Assembly (NCBI GenBank): GCA_047601185.1 | Contig: JASGJS010000001.1 | Location: 992,001-1,056,000, forward strand | Length of the DNA: 64,000 bases | Origin: JASGJS01 sp047601185 | GTDB taxonomy: Bacteria > Pseudomonadota > Gammaproteobacteria > JAURND01 | Reading direction: 5' to 3' | Shown here: positions 1 to 8,194 of the stretch, one piece after another | Position numbering within the stretch: the first letter of the stretch is position 1 | Layout: each line of letters opens with the position of its first letter | The notes under the pieces: model-generated | Seen by the model: the letters and a program-made list of their open reading frames with translations, nothing else | Databases searched by the model: none | Told to the model about the DNA's origin: nothing | Made by a program: the position numbers and the translations under genes

Positions 1-2
1 TA

Positions 3-1268
3 TTGTTCATCCCTTTTATGGCCCAAGCGCAAGACGGCGGCTATGATTGGGAAGGCATTGCGGCTTTAGGCGCTGCTCAAGAGGCTTGGAAAGCTGCAGG
101 CTATCCCGAAAAAGACATGATGGACGCCTTGAAAGCGTTTGCGGAAGCGAATGGTCGGACTGCTGCGGATGCTGGGAAAAAGGAAAATACCATCCCTTTT
201 AAAGAATCAGCTGATGATCCCTTCTATGATTGGAATGGCTTATTAACAAAATACCGCGGCTATGGTCTAGGGGAATCCCCCACACCGCCGCCTTCTGAGC
301 CTGTCGATGAAACGCCTGCGCCCAGTGAGCCGGATTATTTGGAACAATTCAAAGGATTAGAAGACGAATTTAAACGCTATCAAGATCTCTGGAAATATGT
401 CAATGACAATATGGACGGGGCGATTGATTGGGAAGCCATTGCTGAAGAAATGGGTTTTCCGCCCTCTAATCCAGATGATACTTACCAGCGGTTGCGCGAT
501 CTCAACGAGATCAGCAAAGGCTGGGATGGCTACATGAAAGATAAAGAAGACTGGGGCATGTCAGATGAAGACTGGATGCGCTGGTACTTAGGCCAAAACC
601 CTAATGATAAAGGCAACTATTGCTTGTTGGATTCCAAGAGCTGTTTGGAAGGTAACAACGATAAGATTAATGACATTAAAAACCGCCCGACCACTGGGGA
701 ACCGGCCGCTACCAACCCGAATAAGAAAAATAACAAATTAGGGTTTATTGATGTCACCACCATGTTAGAAGGTTTGCGTGCGCAAATTCCGTCTCTGTTA
801 CGGTTGTTAGTCGCACTCAGTTATGTCACAGGATTTGCGTTCGGCATCATCGCAGTGATGAAGCTGAAACACATAGGCGAAAGAAATGCTTATGGTCACC
901 AGGGTGGGGGTTTTGCAGGTGCTATCAGTTATGCAGTGGTCGGTGCAATTTTGATTTACTTCCCGACCATGGTACAGGTCAGTACCAATACGTTTATGTC
1001 AGGCGGCGGCGATTTTGGCTACTCCTACTCGTTGAAAACGACAGGGATGGCTTATGAAAGCCTGGTGATGCTGGTGGCTGATATTGTGAGATTAGTGGGA
1101 TATATCGCGTTTTTCCGGGGCTGGTTAATCTTAGTCAAAACCGGAAGTGGACAGCAGCAGCATGGGACAATGTCTAAAGGGATTATTCATATTGTCGGTG
1201 GAATTTTTGCGGTAAACATTCTCACCTCGTGGGAAATATTACGCGCAACATTTGGATATTCCTGGTAG
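3..1268 (+). CDS. icmC: IcmC/DotE-like Dot/Icm inner-membrane protein, 5' partial
   Basis: Inner-membrane component of the Dot/Icm type IVB secretion system. The call rests on four C-terminal hydrophobic segments (about residues 262-286, 301-323, 350-376 and 394-411 of the visible frame) and on the position directly before icmD-icmJ-icmB, the order known in Legionella and Coxiella. The first codon is a TTG two bases into the window and the protein opens on what looks like the end of a signal peptide (FIPFMAQAQD), so the true start lies upstream. At more than 420 residues it is about twice the roughly 190 of Legionella IcmC; the extra part is an acidic, Pro-rich N-terminal region of about 255 residues with recurring DWxxI/L motifs (near 15, 75 and 142). 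The icmC-like part is well supported; the function of the extension is unknown. Confidence 0.8.
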   Translation: MFIPFMAQAQDGGYDWEGIAALGAAQEAWKAAGYPEKDMMDALKAFAEANGRTAADAGKKENTIPFKESADDPFYDWNGLLTKYRGYGLGESPTPPPSEPVDETPAPSEPDYLEQFKGLEDEFKRYQDLWKYVNDNMDGAIDWEAIAEEMGFPPSNPDDTYQRLRDLNEISKGWDGYMKDKEDWGMSDEDWMRWYLGQNPNDKGNYCLLDSKSCLEGNNDKINDIKNRPTTGEPAATNPNKKNNKLGFIDVTTMLEGLRAQIPSLLRLLVALSYVTGFAFGIIAVMKLKHIGERNAYGHQGGGFAGAISYAVVGAILIYFPTMVQVSTNTFMSGGGDFGYSYSLKTTGMAYESLVMLVADIVRLVGYIAFFRGWLILVKTGSGQQQHGTMSKGIIHIVGGIFAVNILTSWEILRATFGYSW

Positions 1269-1346
1269 AGATCAGGCTTATCAATCTTGAATGTAACGAT
1301 TCATACAGAGAATTGTTACTATTAACTTAGTATTATGAGGTTTAAA

Positions 1347-1742
1347 ATGGTAAAATTGAAGAAAATCGTCGCCGGTATGGGACTCTTAGGCTTTTTGACA
1401 TTTGGTGCATTGGCTTATGCTGAACCAAGTGATCAAACCATTGGTACGGTAGCAACGCAGGTCACTAATAGCATGGGCGCTATTGGTAAATTAATTACCG
1501 CCGGTGCTTTCGTGGGTGGTTTTGCGTTTGCCTGTGCCGCGGTGTTTAAATTCAAGGCACACAGAGAAAATGCGCAACAAACTCCATTGGGAACCCCTGT
1601 TGCATTTTTAGCAATTGCGGTATTCTTAGTGTTCTTGCCGACTTTACTCGGGACATCCGGTAGCAGTTTATTTAAGGAAAAAACTGCCGGTGGTTTTGAT
1701 GGAAGTGGTGCTGACACATTGGATACTTCAACCGGTGCTTAA
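1347..1742 (+). CDS. icmD: IcmD/DotP-like Dot/Icm protein, copy A
   Basis: Small Dot/Icm membrane protein of 131 residues. It has a signal peptide-like N-terminus ending near ALAYA, a hydrophobic segment rich in Gly/Ala/Phe (about 50-70), a KFKAHRENAQQTPLGTP loop and a second hydrophobic segment (about 88-106). An upstream in-frame ATG exists at 1335, but GAGG at 1337-1340 is placed 6 nt before the ATG at 1347, so 1347 is chosen. It follows icmC by about 78 nt and is followed by a second, nearly identical copy. Length and order match IcmD/DotP of Legionella (about 130 residues). The two copies differ mainly in the signal peptide and the acidic C-terminal tail. Confidence 0.85.
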   Translation: MVKLKKIVAGMGLLGFLTFGALAYAEPSDQTIGTVATQVTNSMGAIGKLITAGAFVGGFAFACAAVFKFKAHRENAQQTPLGTPVAFLAIAVFLVFLPTLLGTSGSSLFKEKTAGGFDGSGADTLDTSTGA

Positions 1743-1747
1743 TCTTC

Positions 1748-1781
1748 ACCTGCCTGCCTGAATGTCAGCATTTAGGCAGGT
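1748..1781 (+). other. Stem-loop between the two icmD copies
   Basis: ACCTGCCT at 1748-1755 pairs with AGGCAGGT at 1774-1781 around an 18-nt loop. It lies 5 nt after the stop of copy A and 31 nt before copy B. The following bases are ATTTAATC rather than a clean T-run, so it could be an attenuator or an mRNA-stabilising hairpin separating expression of the two copies as easily as a terminator. Confidence 0.35.
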
Positions 1782-1812
1782 ATTTAATCAACTTTAACTT
1801 ATAGGATATTTA

Positions 1813-2223
1813 ATGATGAAATCTTTATTCAGTTTGAAGAAGGTTTTGGCAACTGCTAGCTTATTAGGCTTTTTGGCCATGGGTACAGCGGCTTACGCTG
1901 ATGCAAGTGATCAAACCATTGGTACGGTAGCAACGCAGGTTACTGGTAGCATGAGTGCTGTGGGTAAATTAATTACCGCTGGTGCCTTCGTAGGTGGTTT
2001 TGCGTTTGCCTGTGCTGCGGTGTTCAAGTTCAAAGCACACAGAGAAAATGCGCAACAAACCCCATTGGGAACCCCCATTGCGTTTTTAGCCATTGCGGTA
2101 TTCTTAGTGTTCTTACCAACATTACTTGGCACAACCGGTAGCAGTTTATTTAAGTCTAAGACTGCAGGTGGTTTTGGTGGGGAAGGCGCTGACGAGTTGT
2201 CTAGCACCAGCACCACCCCTTAA
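1813..2223 (+). CDS. icmD: IcmD/DotP-like Dot/Icm protein, copy B
   Basis: Tandem paralogue of the preceding gene, 136 residues. It has the same plan: signal peptide ending near TAAYA, then DQTIGTVATQVT, a hydrophobic segment, KFKAHRENAQQTPLGTP, a second hydrophobic segment and an acidic tail. The central 80 or so residues are almost identical to copy A, also at DNA level, which points to a recent duplication or gene conversion. The signal peptide and the last 20 residues (Ser/Thr-rich here) have diverged. AGGA at 1803-1806 precedes the ATG at 1813. icmJ follows 23 nt after the stop. Whether both copies enter the secretion machine cannot be told from sequence. Confidence 0.85.
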   Translation: MMKSLFSLKKVLATASLLGFLAMGTAAYADASDQTIGTVATQVTGSMSAVGKLITAGAFVGGFAFACAAVFKFKAHRENAQQTPLGTPIAFLAIAVFLVFLPTLLGTTGSSLFKSKTAGGFGGEGADELSSTSTTP

Positions 2224-2246
2224 GCTACGCCTTGAAAGGAATCGGC

Positions 2247-2861
2247 ATGAAACCTTATCCGCTCGCTTTAAAGGTGATACCCGGCGCCTGGCGGCTGTTC
2301 TTAGCCAGAAAAGCGGATAAGGCTTTCACAAAGTTTTCCAGTAAAGTGTTCGAGCGAGATGACTACACTTGTCAGTTTTGTGGCTTTCAAGCCAATCAAT
2401 ACCAAGAAGTCATCAACATCGATCAAAATTATGCCCACAATAAGTTGTCCAATTTAGCGACGGCTTGTTGTTTTTGTACCCAATGCTTTTTTTTAGAAGC
2501 GGTGGGCAAGGGTGAATACGGTGGCGGCAATCTAATTTATCTCCCCGAAATTACCCAAGAAGATTTAAATGGACTTTGTCATGTCTTATTCTGCGCCATT
2601 GCGAATGCCACAGATTATCGTAATGATGCCCAAAATATCTATCGAAACCTCAAATTACGTTCCAAGATTGTCGAAAATAAATTAGGCGAAGGGATGAGCA
2701 ATCCTTCTTTAGTCGGACAAGCCTTATTGAATTTCCATGATGCAAAACAGCCCTCTACCCCTGTATGGTTAGATGCGCTAAGATTATTACCCGCGCGCGC
2801 TAAATTCACCAAGCAAATTGAAGCTTGGGCAGCAGCAGCCTTAGATGAGTTGTCTAAATAG
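2247..2861 (+). CDS. icmJ: IcmJ/DotN-like type IV coupling-complex protein
   Basis: Cytoplasmic Dot/Icm protein of 204 residues; in Legionella IcmJ/DotN (about 208 residues) belongs to the coupling complex with DotL. Family hallmarks visible here are the FERDDYTCQFCGFQA motif and a downstream ACCFCTQC cluster, giving a likely zinc site with an HNH-like arrangement. The start at 2247 is preferred over the TTG at 2232 because AAAGGAA (2234-2240) sits 6 nt before the ATG. It lies between icmD and icmB as in Legionella, but is separated from icmB by a repeat element and what looks like a separate promoter. Confidence 0.9.
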   Translation: MKPYPLALKVIPGAWRLFLARKADKAFTKFSSKVFERDDYTCQFCGFQANQYQEVINIDQNYAHNKLSNLATACCFCTQCFFLEAVGKGEYGGGNLIYLPEITQEDLNGLCHVLFCAIANATDYRNDAQNIYRNLKLRSKIVENKLGEGMSNPSLVGQALLNFHDAKQPSTPVWLDALRLLPARAKFTKQIEAWAAAALDELSK

Positions 2862-2875
2862 TATTGGTCCTGCGG

Positions 2876-3055
2876 AAAAAGCAGCGGGCTAGCAGCCCGC
2901 GCTCCCGGACTCCAGCCTTTTTCAGCTTAAAGCGATCGCCAAACTTTGAAGTTCTTTCTCAAACATAAAACATAAGAAGGCAAAAAACCCTCCTTTGGCG
3001 CTTTACAACGAATGGCGCAAGATTTGGGAGCGCGGGCTGCTAGCCCGCTGCTTTT
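2876..3055. repeat. Family I palindromic repeat (MITE-like), copy 1
   Basis: About 180 bp with inverted ends: AAAGCAGCGGGCTAGCAGCC at the left and its complement at the right. Each tip is itself a small palindrome (GCGGGCTAGCAGCCCGC). Full or nearly full copies recur at 6167, 14384 and 61119, and single tips at 8556 and 20496. There is no coding capacity, which suggests a non-autonomous element or a large REP/BIME-type unit. It fills most of the gap between icmJ and icmB. Confidence 0.85.
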
Positions 3056-3063
3056 CTCACACC

Positions 3064-3092
3064 TTCCCAGCAAGGACAACCTGCTTTATAAT
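3064..3092 (+). promoter_or_regulatory. Candidate sigma70 promoter for icmB
   Basis: TTCCCA (3064-3069), a 17-bp spacer and a perfect TATAAT (3087-3092). It lies just outside the right tip of the repeat and 28 nt before the icmB start codon, so icmB could be transcribed independently of icmCDJ. Prediction from sequence only. Confidence 0.5.
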
Positions 3093-3120
3093 GGAATAAA
3101 TCGTCACAACAGGAACACCA

Positions 3121-6100
3121 ATGATCAAGTTTTTCACTGGCATTCTCGATGCCTTCGACGTGTTTTTTGCCTGGGTGTCAACCTCCTTTAAACAAACCGT
3201 TGAATCTTACTGCGAATTACAAACCGCGGACAGCACCACCTCATTAGTAGCGCACGATGGTTCTTTAGTGTCCGTCTTAAAAATTGGTGGCGTCAAAGAA
3301 CTGATTGGCGAAGACGAATTTGATCGCATCCACGAAGGCGTGCAGCAAGCCATGCGTACCACCATGGCTCGACTCGGTCACACTATTCAAATTCATTTCA
3401 GCTACGATAAAGCAGAAGTAGAACCTGAAATCACCAGCATCTTAGAACCCGCCGTCGAAACCGCCAAACGTTTAGTCTTAGATTTAGAAGACTTATTCCA
3501 AGAACGCAAAAAACATCTGGCCAAATATTGTTCCTATGAAACGGTTTACATGGTGTTATGGACCAAGCCCAATGCGCTGACCGGTGAACAATTAGGCCGG
3601 GCCAATAAAGAAAAATTAAAAAGTATTAAAGAAAATAAAATTCCACAATTTCGCCACACCCAGAATGTGATGGCAGCGATCCCCGATTTGCGAGAAGGGC
3701 ACGATTCTTTTGTGCAATCGGTACTCAGTGATATGAATCTACTGGGTGTTGCAGCGGACATTTTAGAAGTGCATGAAGCCTTGCAAGCGGTACGTCATAG
3801 TGTGGATCCTGATTTTACCGACCGTGCCTGGCGGCCTTCACTCCCCGGCGATAAAATCACCATCCAAGAAACCAAACAGATTAAGGGTGAAATTTCCGAT
3901 ATCTTATGGCCGTCATTAGCGCGGCAATTATTACCGCGCGATGCTGAAAACATGGATTTACGCACCACCCGCATTGGTGACAGAATTTATTCCTCGATTT
4001 TTATCGATTTGTTTCCCAAAGATATTCAAACATTTGCCACATTATTTTTGCGGGTTTCGCAGACCCAAACGCCTTGGCGTATTTCGTTTCTGATTGAAAG
4101 CGATGGCTTATCGTCGATGGCGTTAAAAAAAGCGCTTTCCTCGTTATTGTCGTTCGCAGCTCCGCAAAATCGGTTAATTAATAGCGCCATGGAACTGTTG
4201 CGCTATATTAATATCAACACCGACGATGCGGTGGTGAAATTACGGGTCGCGGCTTCGACGTGGGCACCGCTCGGCGATATCCGCACGTTGCGTAATCGTG
4301 CTGCCGTGTTGGCAAAAGCGATTGAAGGTTGGGGCTCTTGTAATGTTTCTGAAGTATGTGGTGATGCCTTCGCGGGCTGCGTTTCCAGCATGTTAGGCGT
4401 TGCCTCCCATAGTGTCGCCGTGCCTTCCATTGCGCCGCTATCCGACGTGTTGTATATGATGCCATTCTTTCGGCCGTCTTCGCCTTGGGACAATGGCGCG
4501 TTATTATTCCGTTCACCGGATGGCAAGCTATGGCCGTATCAACCCGGTTCTAGCCAACAAACGACCTGGATTGATATTATTTATGCGCGTCCCGGTTCGG
4601 GTAAGTCCGTGTTATCTAATGCCATCAATTTAGCTTTGGCCTTAAGCCCCGGGGTGCAAAGATTGCCGCGGATCGCCGTCATTGATATTGGTCCTTCCAG
4701 TAGCGGGCTGATTTCCTTATTGCGCGAAGCCTTGCCATTAGATCAGCACCATTTAGTCGCCTATCATCGGCTGCGTATGACGCCGGACTATTCGATTAAT
4801 CCTTTCGATACCCAATTAGGTGCGCGCTTTCCCACCCCGCAAGAACGCGGCTTTTTAGTGAATTTTTTGACGCTGTTGGCCACTCCCGTCGGTTCCGTTA
4901 AAACCTATGATGGTATTCCTGACATGGCCGGTTTGGTCGTGGATGAGCTCTATAAAACCCTGGCAGACGGCGCCAATCCTCACATCTATGTCACTGGGGT
5001 GGAAGAGCTGATTGATGCCATTTTAGAAGAAATTGGCTTTATTTTTGATGCGCACACCACCTGGTGGGAAATCACCGATGCGCTATTCATCGCCGGCTTT
5101 GTCCATGAAGCCATGTTAGCACAACGCCGCGCCATGCCGGTGATGGCGGATGTCACTTCCGTCTGTCGCTCCCCCGCCGTTGAAGATTTATACGGCAAAA
5201 TCATTGCGCCAACCGGTGAAAACCTGATCAGCGCTTTCTCACGAATGATTTCCAGCTCAATTCGAGAATATCCGATTATTGCGCAATCCACTCAGTTTGA
5301 TATTGGCGATGCGCGGATTGTTTCCTTAGATTTGGATGAAGTGGCGAAGAGTGGTGGTGATGCTGCCAATCGCCAAACCGCCGTGATGTATATGTTGGCG
5401 CGTTATGTGTTGGTGCGGCACTTCTTCCTCACCGAAGATGACGTCTCAGACATGTTACCGGCTTATCGAGCCTATCATGAAGCCCGCGTCACAGAAATCC
5501 GCGAAGATCCCAAACGGGTCGTCTTCGACGAATTCCATCGCACCGCCGGCGTTGAAGCCGTTCGCACCCAAGTAGTCCAAGATATGCGAGAAGGCCGAAA
5601 ATGGAAAGTCCAAGTCGCCTTAATTTCGCAATCGTTAGATGACTTTGATGAAGTGATGGTGGAATTCGCCACTTCCATTTTCATCATGGACGCCGGGCCC
5701 GCCCAATCCATTCAAAAAACCACCAAAATCTTTGGCCTCTCCCCCACCGCCCAAAGCGCTTTACGCACCCGCGTACACGGCCCCCGCGAAGGCGGCGCCA
5801 CCTTCCTAGCCCAGTTCGCCACCAAACTCGGCATGAACCATCAATTGCTCACCTTAACCCTCGGCCCGATCGAACTATGGGCCTTCAGCACCACCTTAGA
5901 AGATGCGCAAATCCGCAACAAATTATACCGCCGCTTAAATCCTTCCGAAGCCCGCCGCGTCCTCGCCAATTTATTCCCCTCCGGCTCAGCCGTCAAAATG
6001 CTCGAAAATCGCCTGCTATTGATTAAAGAAAAATTAGGTGTCATCACAGAAGAGGAGAAAACCGGGCTCATCGACCAAGTGGTGAATGAAATTATGGACG

Positions 6101-6150
6101 CTTATTCCAAAAACCCTGATGTGAAGTTTTTGAATGTGAAGGGATATTGA
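3121..6150 (+). CDS. icmB: IcmB/DotO, Dot/Icm secretion ATPase
   Basis: VirB4-class ATPase of the Dot/Icm system, expected at the cytoplasmic face of the inner membrane where it energises assembly and substrate transfer. It is 1009 residues long, the usual length of Legionella DotO. The Walker A motif RPGSGKS lies at about 490-496 (Lys495) and the Walker B motif VVFDEFHR at about 800-807 (Asp803, Glu804). AGGA is placed 7 nt before the ATG. It ends at a TGA 16 nt before a second family I repeat, so the gene is bracketed by two copies of the same element. The tphA and icmF genes that follow icmB in Legionella are absent here; the next gene is an effector-like kinase. Confidence 0.95.
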   Translation: MIKFFTGILDAFDVFFAWVSTSFKQTVESYCELQTADSTTSLVAHDGSLVSVLKIGGVKELIGEDEFDRIHEGVQQAMRTTMARLGHTIQIHFSYDKAEVEPEITSILEPAVETAKRLVLDLEDLFQERKKHLAKYCSYETVYMVLWTKPNALTGEQLGRANKEKLKSIKENKIPQFRHTQNVMAAIPDLREGHDSFVQSVLSDMNLLGVAADILEVHEALQAVRHSVDPDFTDRAWRPSLPGDKITIQETKQIKGEISDILWPSLARQLLPRDAENMDLRTTRIGDRIYSSIFIDLFPKDIQTFATLFLRVSQTQTPWRISFLIESDGLSSMALKKALSSLLSFAAPQNRLINSAMELLRYININTDDAVVKLRVAASTWAPLGDIRTLRNRAAVLAKAIEGWGSCNVSEVCGDAFAGCVSSMLGVASHSVAVPSIAPLSDVLYMMPFFRPSSPWDNGALLFRSPDGKLWPYQPGSSQQTTWIDIIYARPGSGKSVLSNAINLALALSPGVQRLPRIAVIDIGPSSSGLISLLREALPLDQHHLVAYHRLRMTPDYSINPFDTQLGARFPTPQERGFLVNFLTLLATPVGSVKTYDGIPDMAGLVVDELYKTLADGANPHIYVTGVEELIDAILEEIGFIFDAHTTWWEITDALFIAGFVHEAMLAQRRAMPVMADVTSVCRSPAVEDLYGKIIAPTGENLISAFSRMISSSIREYPIIAQSTQFDIGDARIVSLDLDEVAKSGGDAANRQTAVMYMLARYVLVRHFFLTEDDVSDMLPAYRAYHEARVTEIREDPKRVVFDEFHRTAGVEAVRTQVVQDMREGRKWKVQVALISQSLDDFDEVMVEFATSIFIMDAGPAQSIQKTTKIFGLSPTAQSALRTRVHGPREGGATFLAQFATKLGMNHQLLTLTLGPIELWAFSTTLEDAQIRNKLYRRLNPSEARRVLANLFPSGSAVKMLENRLLLIKEKLGVITEEEKTGLIDQVVNEIMDAYSKNPDVKFLNVKGY

Positions 6151-6166
6151 GGATTGATAAAGTGTT

Positions 6167-6336
6167 TAAGCGGGCTAGCAGCCCGCGCTCCCAGGCTCGA
6201 GCCTCATTCAAGTTACAGCCACCGTCAAACCTCAAAGTTTCTCATTCAAGAAAGTTTAAGGAAGCAGAAAACGCATTCTTAGCATTTTGCCATGAAGGGC
6301 GCAGGACTTGGGAGCGCGGGCTGCTAGCCCGCTGCA
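6167..6336. repeat. Family I palindromic repeat, copy 2
   Basis: About 170 bp, starting 16 nt after the icmB stop, with the GCGGGCTAGCAGCCCGC tip at the left and its complement at the right. It is in the same orientation as copy 1 on the other side of icmB. Its interior (about 6195-6315) resembles the copy at 61119 more closely than the copies at 2876 and 14384, so at least two sub-types exist. Confidence 0.8.
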
Positions 6337-6412
6337 GTTTTCATTTTAAATCTTTTAGATCTTTGTTTCGGCAGAGAAATTTTCCTATGGCTCATGCCAT
6401 AGAGGCCCCTCC

Positions 6413-6445
6413 TTTAATATTCATTTAATGTGTTTACCCTATAAT
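6413..6445 (+). promoter_or_regulatory. PmrA-box-like direct repeat plus -10 element
   Basis: TTTAATATT (6413-6421), two bases, then TTTAATGTG (6424-6432): two half-sites 11 bp apart, close to the PmrA consensus cTTAATatT-N2-cTTAATatT described for Legionella and Coxiella Dot/Icm effector genes. A perfect TATAAT follows after 7 bp (6440-6445). There is no good -35 hexamer, as expected for an activator-dependent promoter. It drives the kinase-like gene at 6481. The match in the second half is partial. Confidence 0.5.
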
Positions 6446-6480
6446 TGCTTCAATTTAGAAAAACGGAAGAGGATATGCAT

Positions 6481-7995
6481 ATGCTCGACGAAAAGCGGGT
6501 GCCACTTTTAGATAATGTAGAGTATAAACAAGGAAAACGATTGGGTGAAGGCTCACATGGTGAAGTATACGAAGTTTTTCCCAAAAGTAAAAACAAAACT
6601 ACTGCCAACAATGTTTTAGAACAATTAAAGGCAAAAACAACAGTCAGAGAAAAAGTTCAGACAGTTAGGCAATATCAGACAAGTCTTCCTGCAGTCAAAA
6701 AAATTATCCCCACATACATTTATAAGCATAATATAGATGAAAGTAAAATAACTGGCGGTTGGTTTCATACCTCCTCACCCCAAAAACATGGCGAAAATAG
6801 TTTTTTTATCACTGAGCGCCTTAATGGTCGCCCCCTTGTAGACTGGTTGGATTCTGCCGAATTTTTGCAGTTAACGCACCGAAGACGAGCTTTATTGATA
6901 TTTCAATTAGTCGATCAAGTTTGCTCAAGACACCAGAACAAATTTTCCACAGGGCCTGCCAACTATCATGGAGATATCAGTAAACGAAACGTTATGCTTG
7001 AGATTAATCAGGGAAAAACTCAAGCTTACCTCTTTGATTGTGGTTTTTCATCCTTTTTGTCGAAACAACAAATAGAAGATCCTAATGTACTGGCAACATT
7101 TAAAGTGCGAGGAAACCCAGTTTATTATCCACCTGAATCTGTGCCAGTATATCGTAGCGACAAGCCACTTTTTGGGCCCCAGTCTGATAATTTTATGTTG
7201 GCTGCCCCAATCCTAAATCTTCTCGGAGAGCCAAGCTGTTATAGGGCTAAAGTAGGATATAAAGGTCATGACAAGACAAAAATATTATTAAAAGATCAAA
7301 ATGTAATAGAGTTTCCCGATATTGGACTATCAGAAAATCTCAGAGATATCGTGTTAAGATTTATAAAACGCATGCAAAATGAACGCCCACAAGATAGGCC
7401 TCATGATGATGAAATGTGGTTATTTTTTTTAAATTTATATAAATTAACAATCATGTGCGAAGAGTCCATGCTCAATCAGCAAAGCATTAACGTTATTCCA
7501 CAAAATATTGATCGATATAAAACGAGCCAGTATCGTTATAAAGCGTTTGCAGTGAGTTGTTGTATTCTATTGAGTTTTGCCGGTGGGGCAATTCTGGTTG
7601 GAGATTTATTAGATCATAAAAAAACGATGGACGCCCTATCTCAGTCTTTAGATAAATTAGGTGGAATACCGCTTTATGCAATTGCTGTATTTGCCGCTGT
7701 TACAATCGCTATTTTAGCAGCCTCTGCATGTTTTAAAGGCCGAACACTTTCACAGCAAATAGCATCACAAGAACAAGATTTAACTCAGGCAGAAGCTAAA
7801 GCAAAAACCTTCAAAACAGACCCAAATGCCTTACTCCTTGGAGAAGAGATAATAGCAATGGCTGATGGCAAATGGGTTAAACCAACCAATGAAGCGACTT
7901 TATTAGAAAATAAGCCTGAAGAAGGAGATCGTGTTGAGCCTGAATCCGACGAATATAAAGTGAAATCTACGTGTCAATCCCCCACAACTTACTAA
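6481..7995 (+). CDS. Eukaryotic-like protein kinase with two membrane segments, probable Dot/Icm effector
   Basis: A 504-residue protein whose N-terminal 300 residues show a protein-kinase fold: glycine loop LGEGSHGEV (21-29), ATP lysine in PAVKKI (Lys73), catalytic loop HGDISKRN (163-170, the HRDxxxxN motif with Gly for Arg) and LFDCGF (184-189, a DFG motif changed to DCG). Asp165, Asn170 and Asp186 are present, so catalysis is plausible. Two hydrophobic segments follow (about 354-378 and 399-418), then a Glu/Lys-rich tail. The track-length ORF opens at a TTG (6445), but GGAAGAGG at 6465-6472 fits the ATG at 6481. Its position next to icmB, the eukaryote-like domain and the PmrA-like box upstream support an effector role; this is inference. 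A small ORF follows in the same operon. Confidence 0.75.
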   Translation: MLDEKRVPLLDNVEYKQGKRLGEGSHGEVYEVFPKSKNKTTANNVLEQLKAKTTVREKVQTVRQYQTSLPAVKKIIPTYIYKHNIDESKITGGWFHTSSPQKHGENSFFITERLNGRPLVDWLDSAEFLQLTHRRRALLIFQLVDQVCSRHQNKFSTGPANYHGDISKRNVMLEINQGKTQAYLFDCGFSSFLSKQQIEDPNVLATFKVRGNPVYYPPESVPVYRSDKPLFGPQSDNFMLAAPILNLLGEPSCYRAKVGYKGHDKTKILLKDQNVIEFPDIGLSENLRDIVLRFIKRMQNERPQDRPHDDEMWLFFLNLYKLTIMCEESMLNQQSINVIPQNIDRYKTSQYRYKAFAVSCCILLSFAGGAILVGDLLDHKKTMDALSQSLDKLGGIPLYAIAVFAAVTIAILAASACFKGRTLSQQIASQEQDLTQAEAKAKTFKTDPNALLLGEEIIAMADGKWVKPTNEATLLENKPEEGDRVEPESDEYKVKSTCQSPTTY

Positions 7996-8007
7996 AAGGT
8001 GAGGTAA

Positions 8008-8172
8008 ATGGAAGAAGCGGATACTATGAACAAGGCTATGCACGTTAAACGTTCGATCGATATGTTTTTTGGGCGTTGCAAAAAAGCAAATGAAGCCCTC
8101 ATGTCAGTAGAAGCCATGGATGAAGTTATCATGCAGGCAGTTTCTGAAAACAATGGAGCTGTTGACATTTAG
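8008..8172 (+). CDS. Small protein (54 aa), unknown
   Basis: ATG at 8008 preceded by AAGGTGAGG (7996-8004), 12 nt after the kinase stop, so probably co-transcribed and well translated. The product is a 54-residue, Met-rich, probably helical soluble peptide (MEEADTMNKAMHVKRS...). It matches no family I recognise. The strong ribosome binding site and tight spacing argue for a real gene. It could be a partner or regulator of the kinase, or the remnant of a longer gene, since a repeat element begins 22 nt after its stop. Confidence 0.5.
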   Translation: MEEADTMNKAMHVKRSIDMFFGRCKKANEALMSVEAMDEVIMQAVSENNGAVDI

Positions 8173-8194
8173 ATGCTGCTAAGATGAGGATGGT

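Noticed and set aside
4203..5711. Minus-strand ORFs inside icmB
   Set aside because: Shadow frames of a highly conserved ATPase gene without translation signals.
6147..6428. ORF overlapping the icmB stop
   Set aside because: It reads through the family I repeat, has no ribosome site and its composition follows the palindromic sequence.
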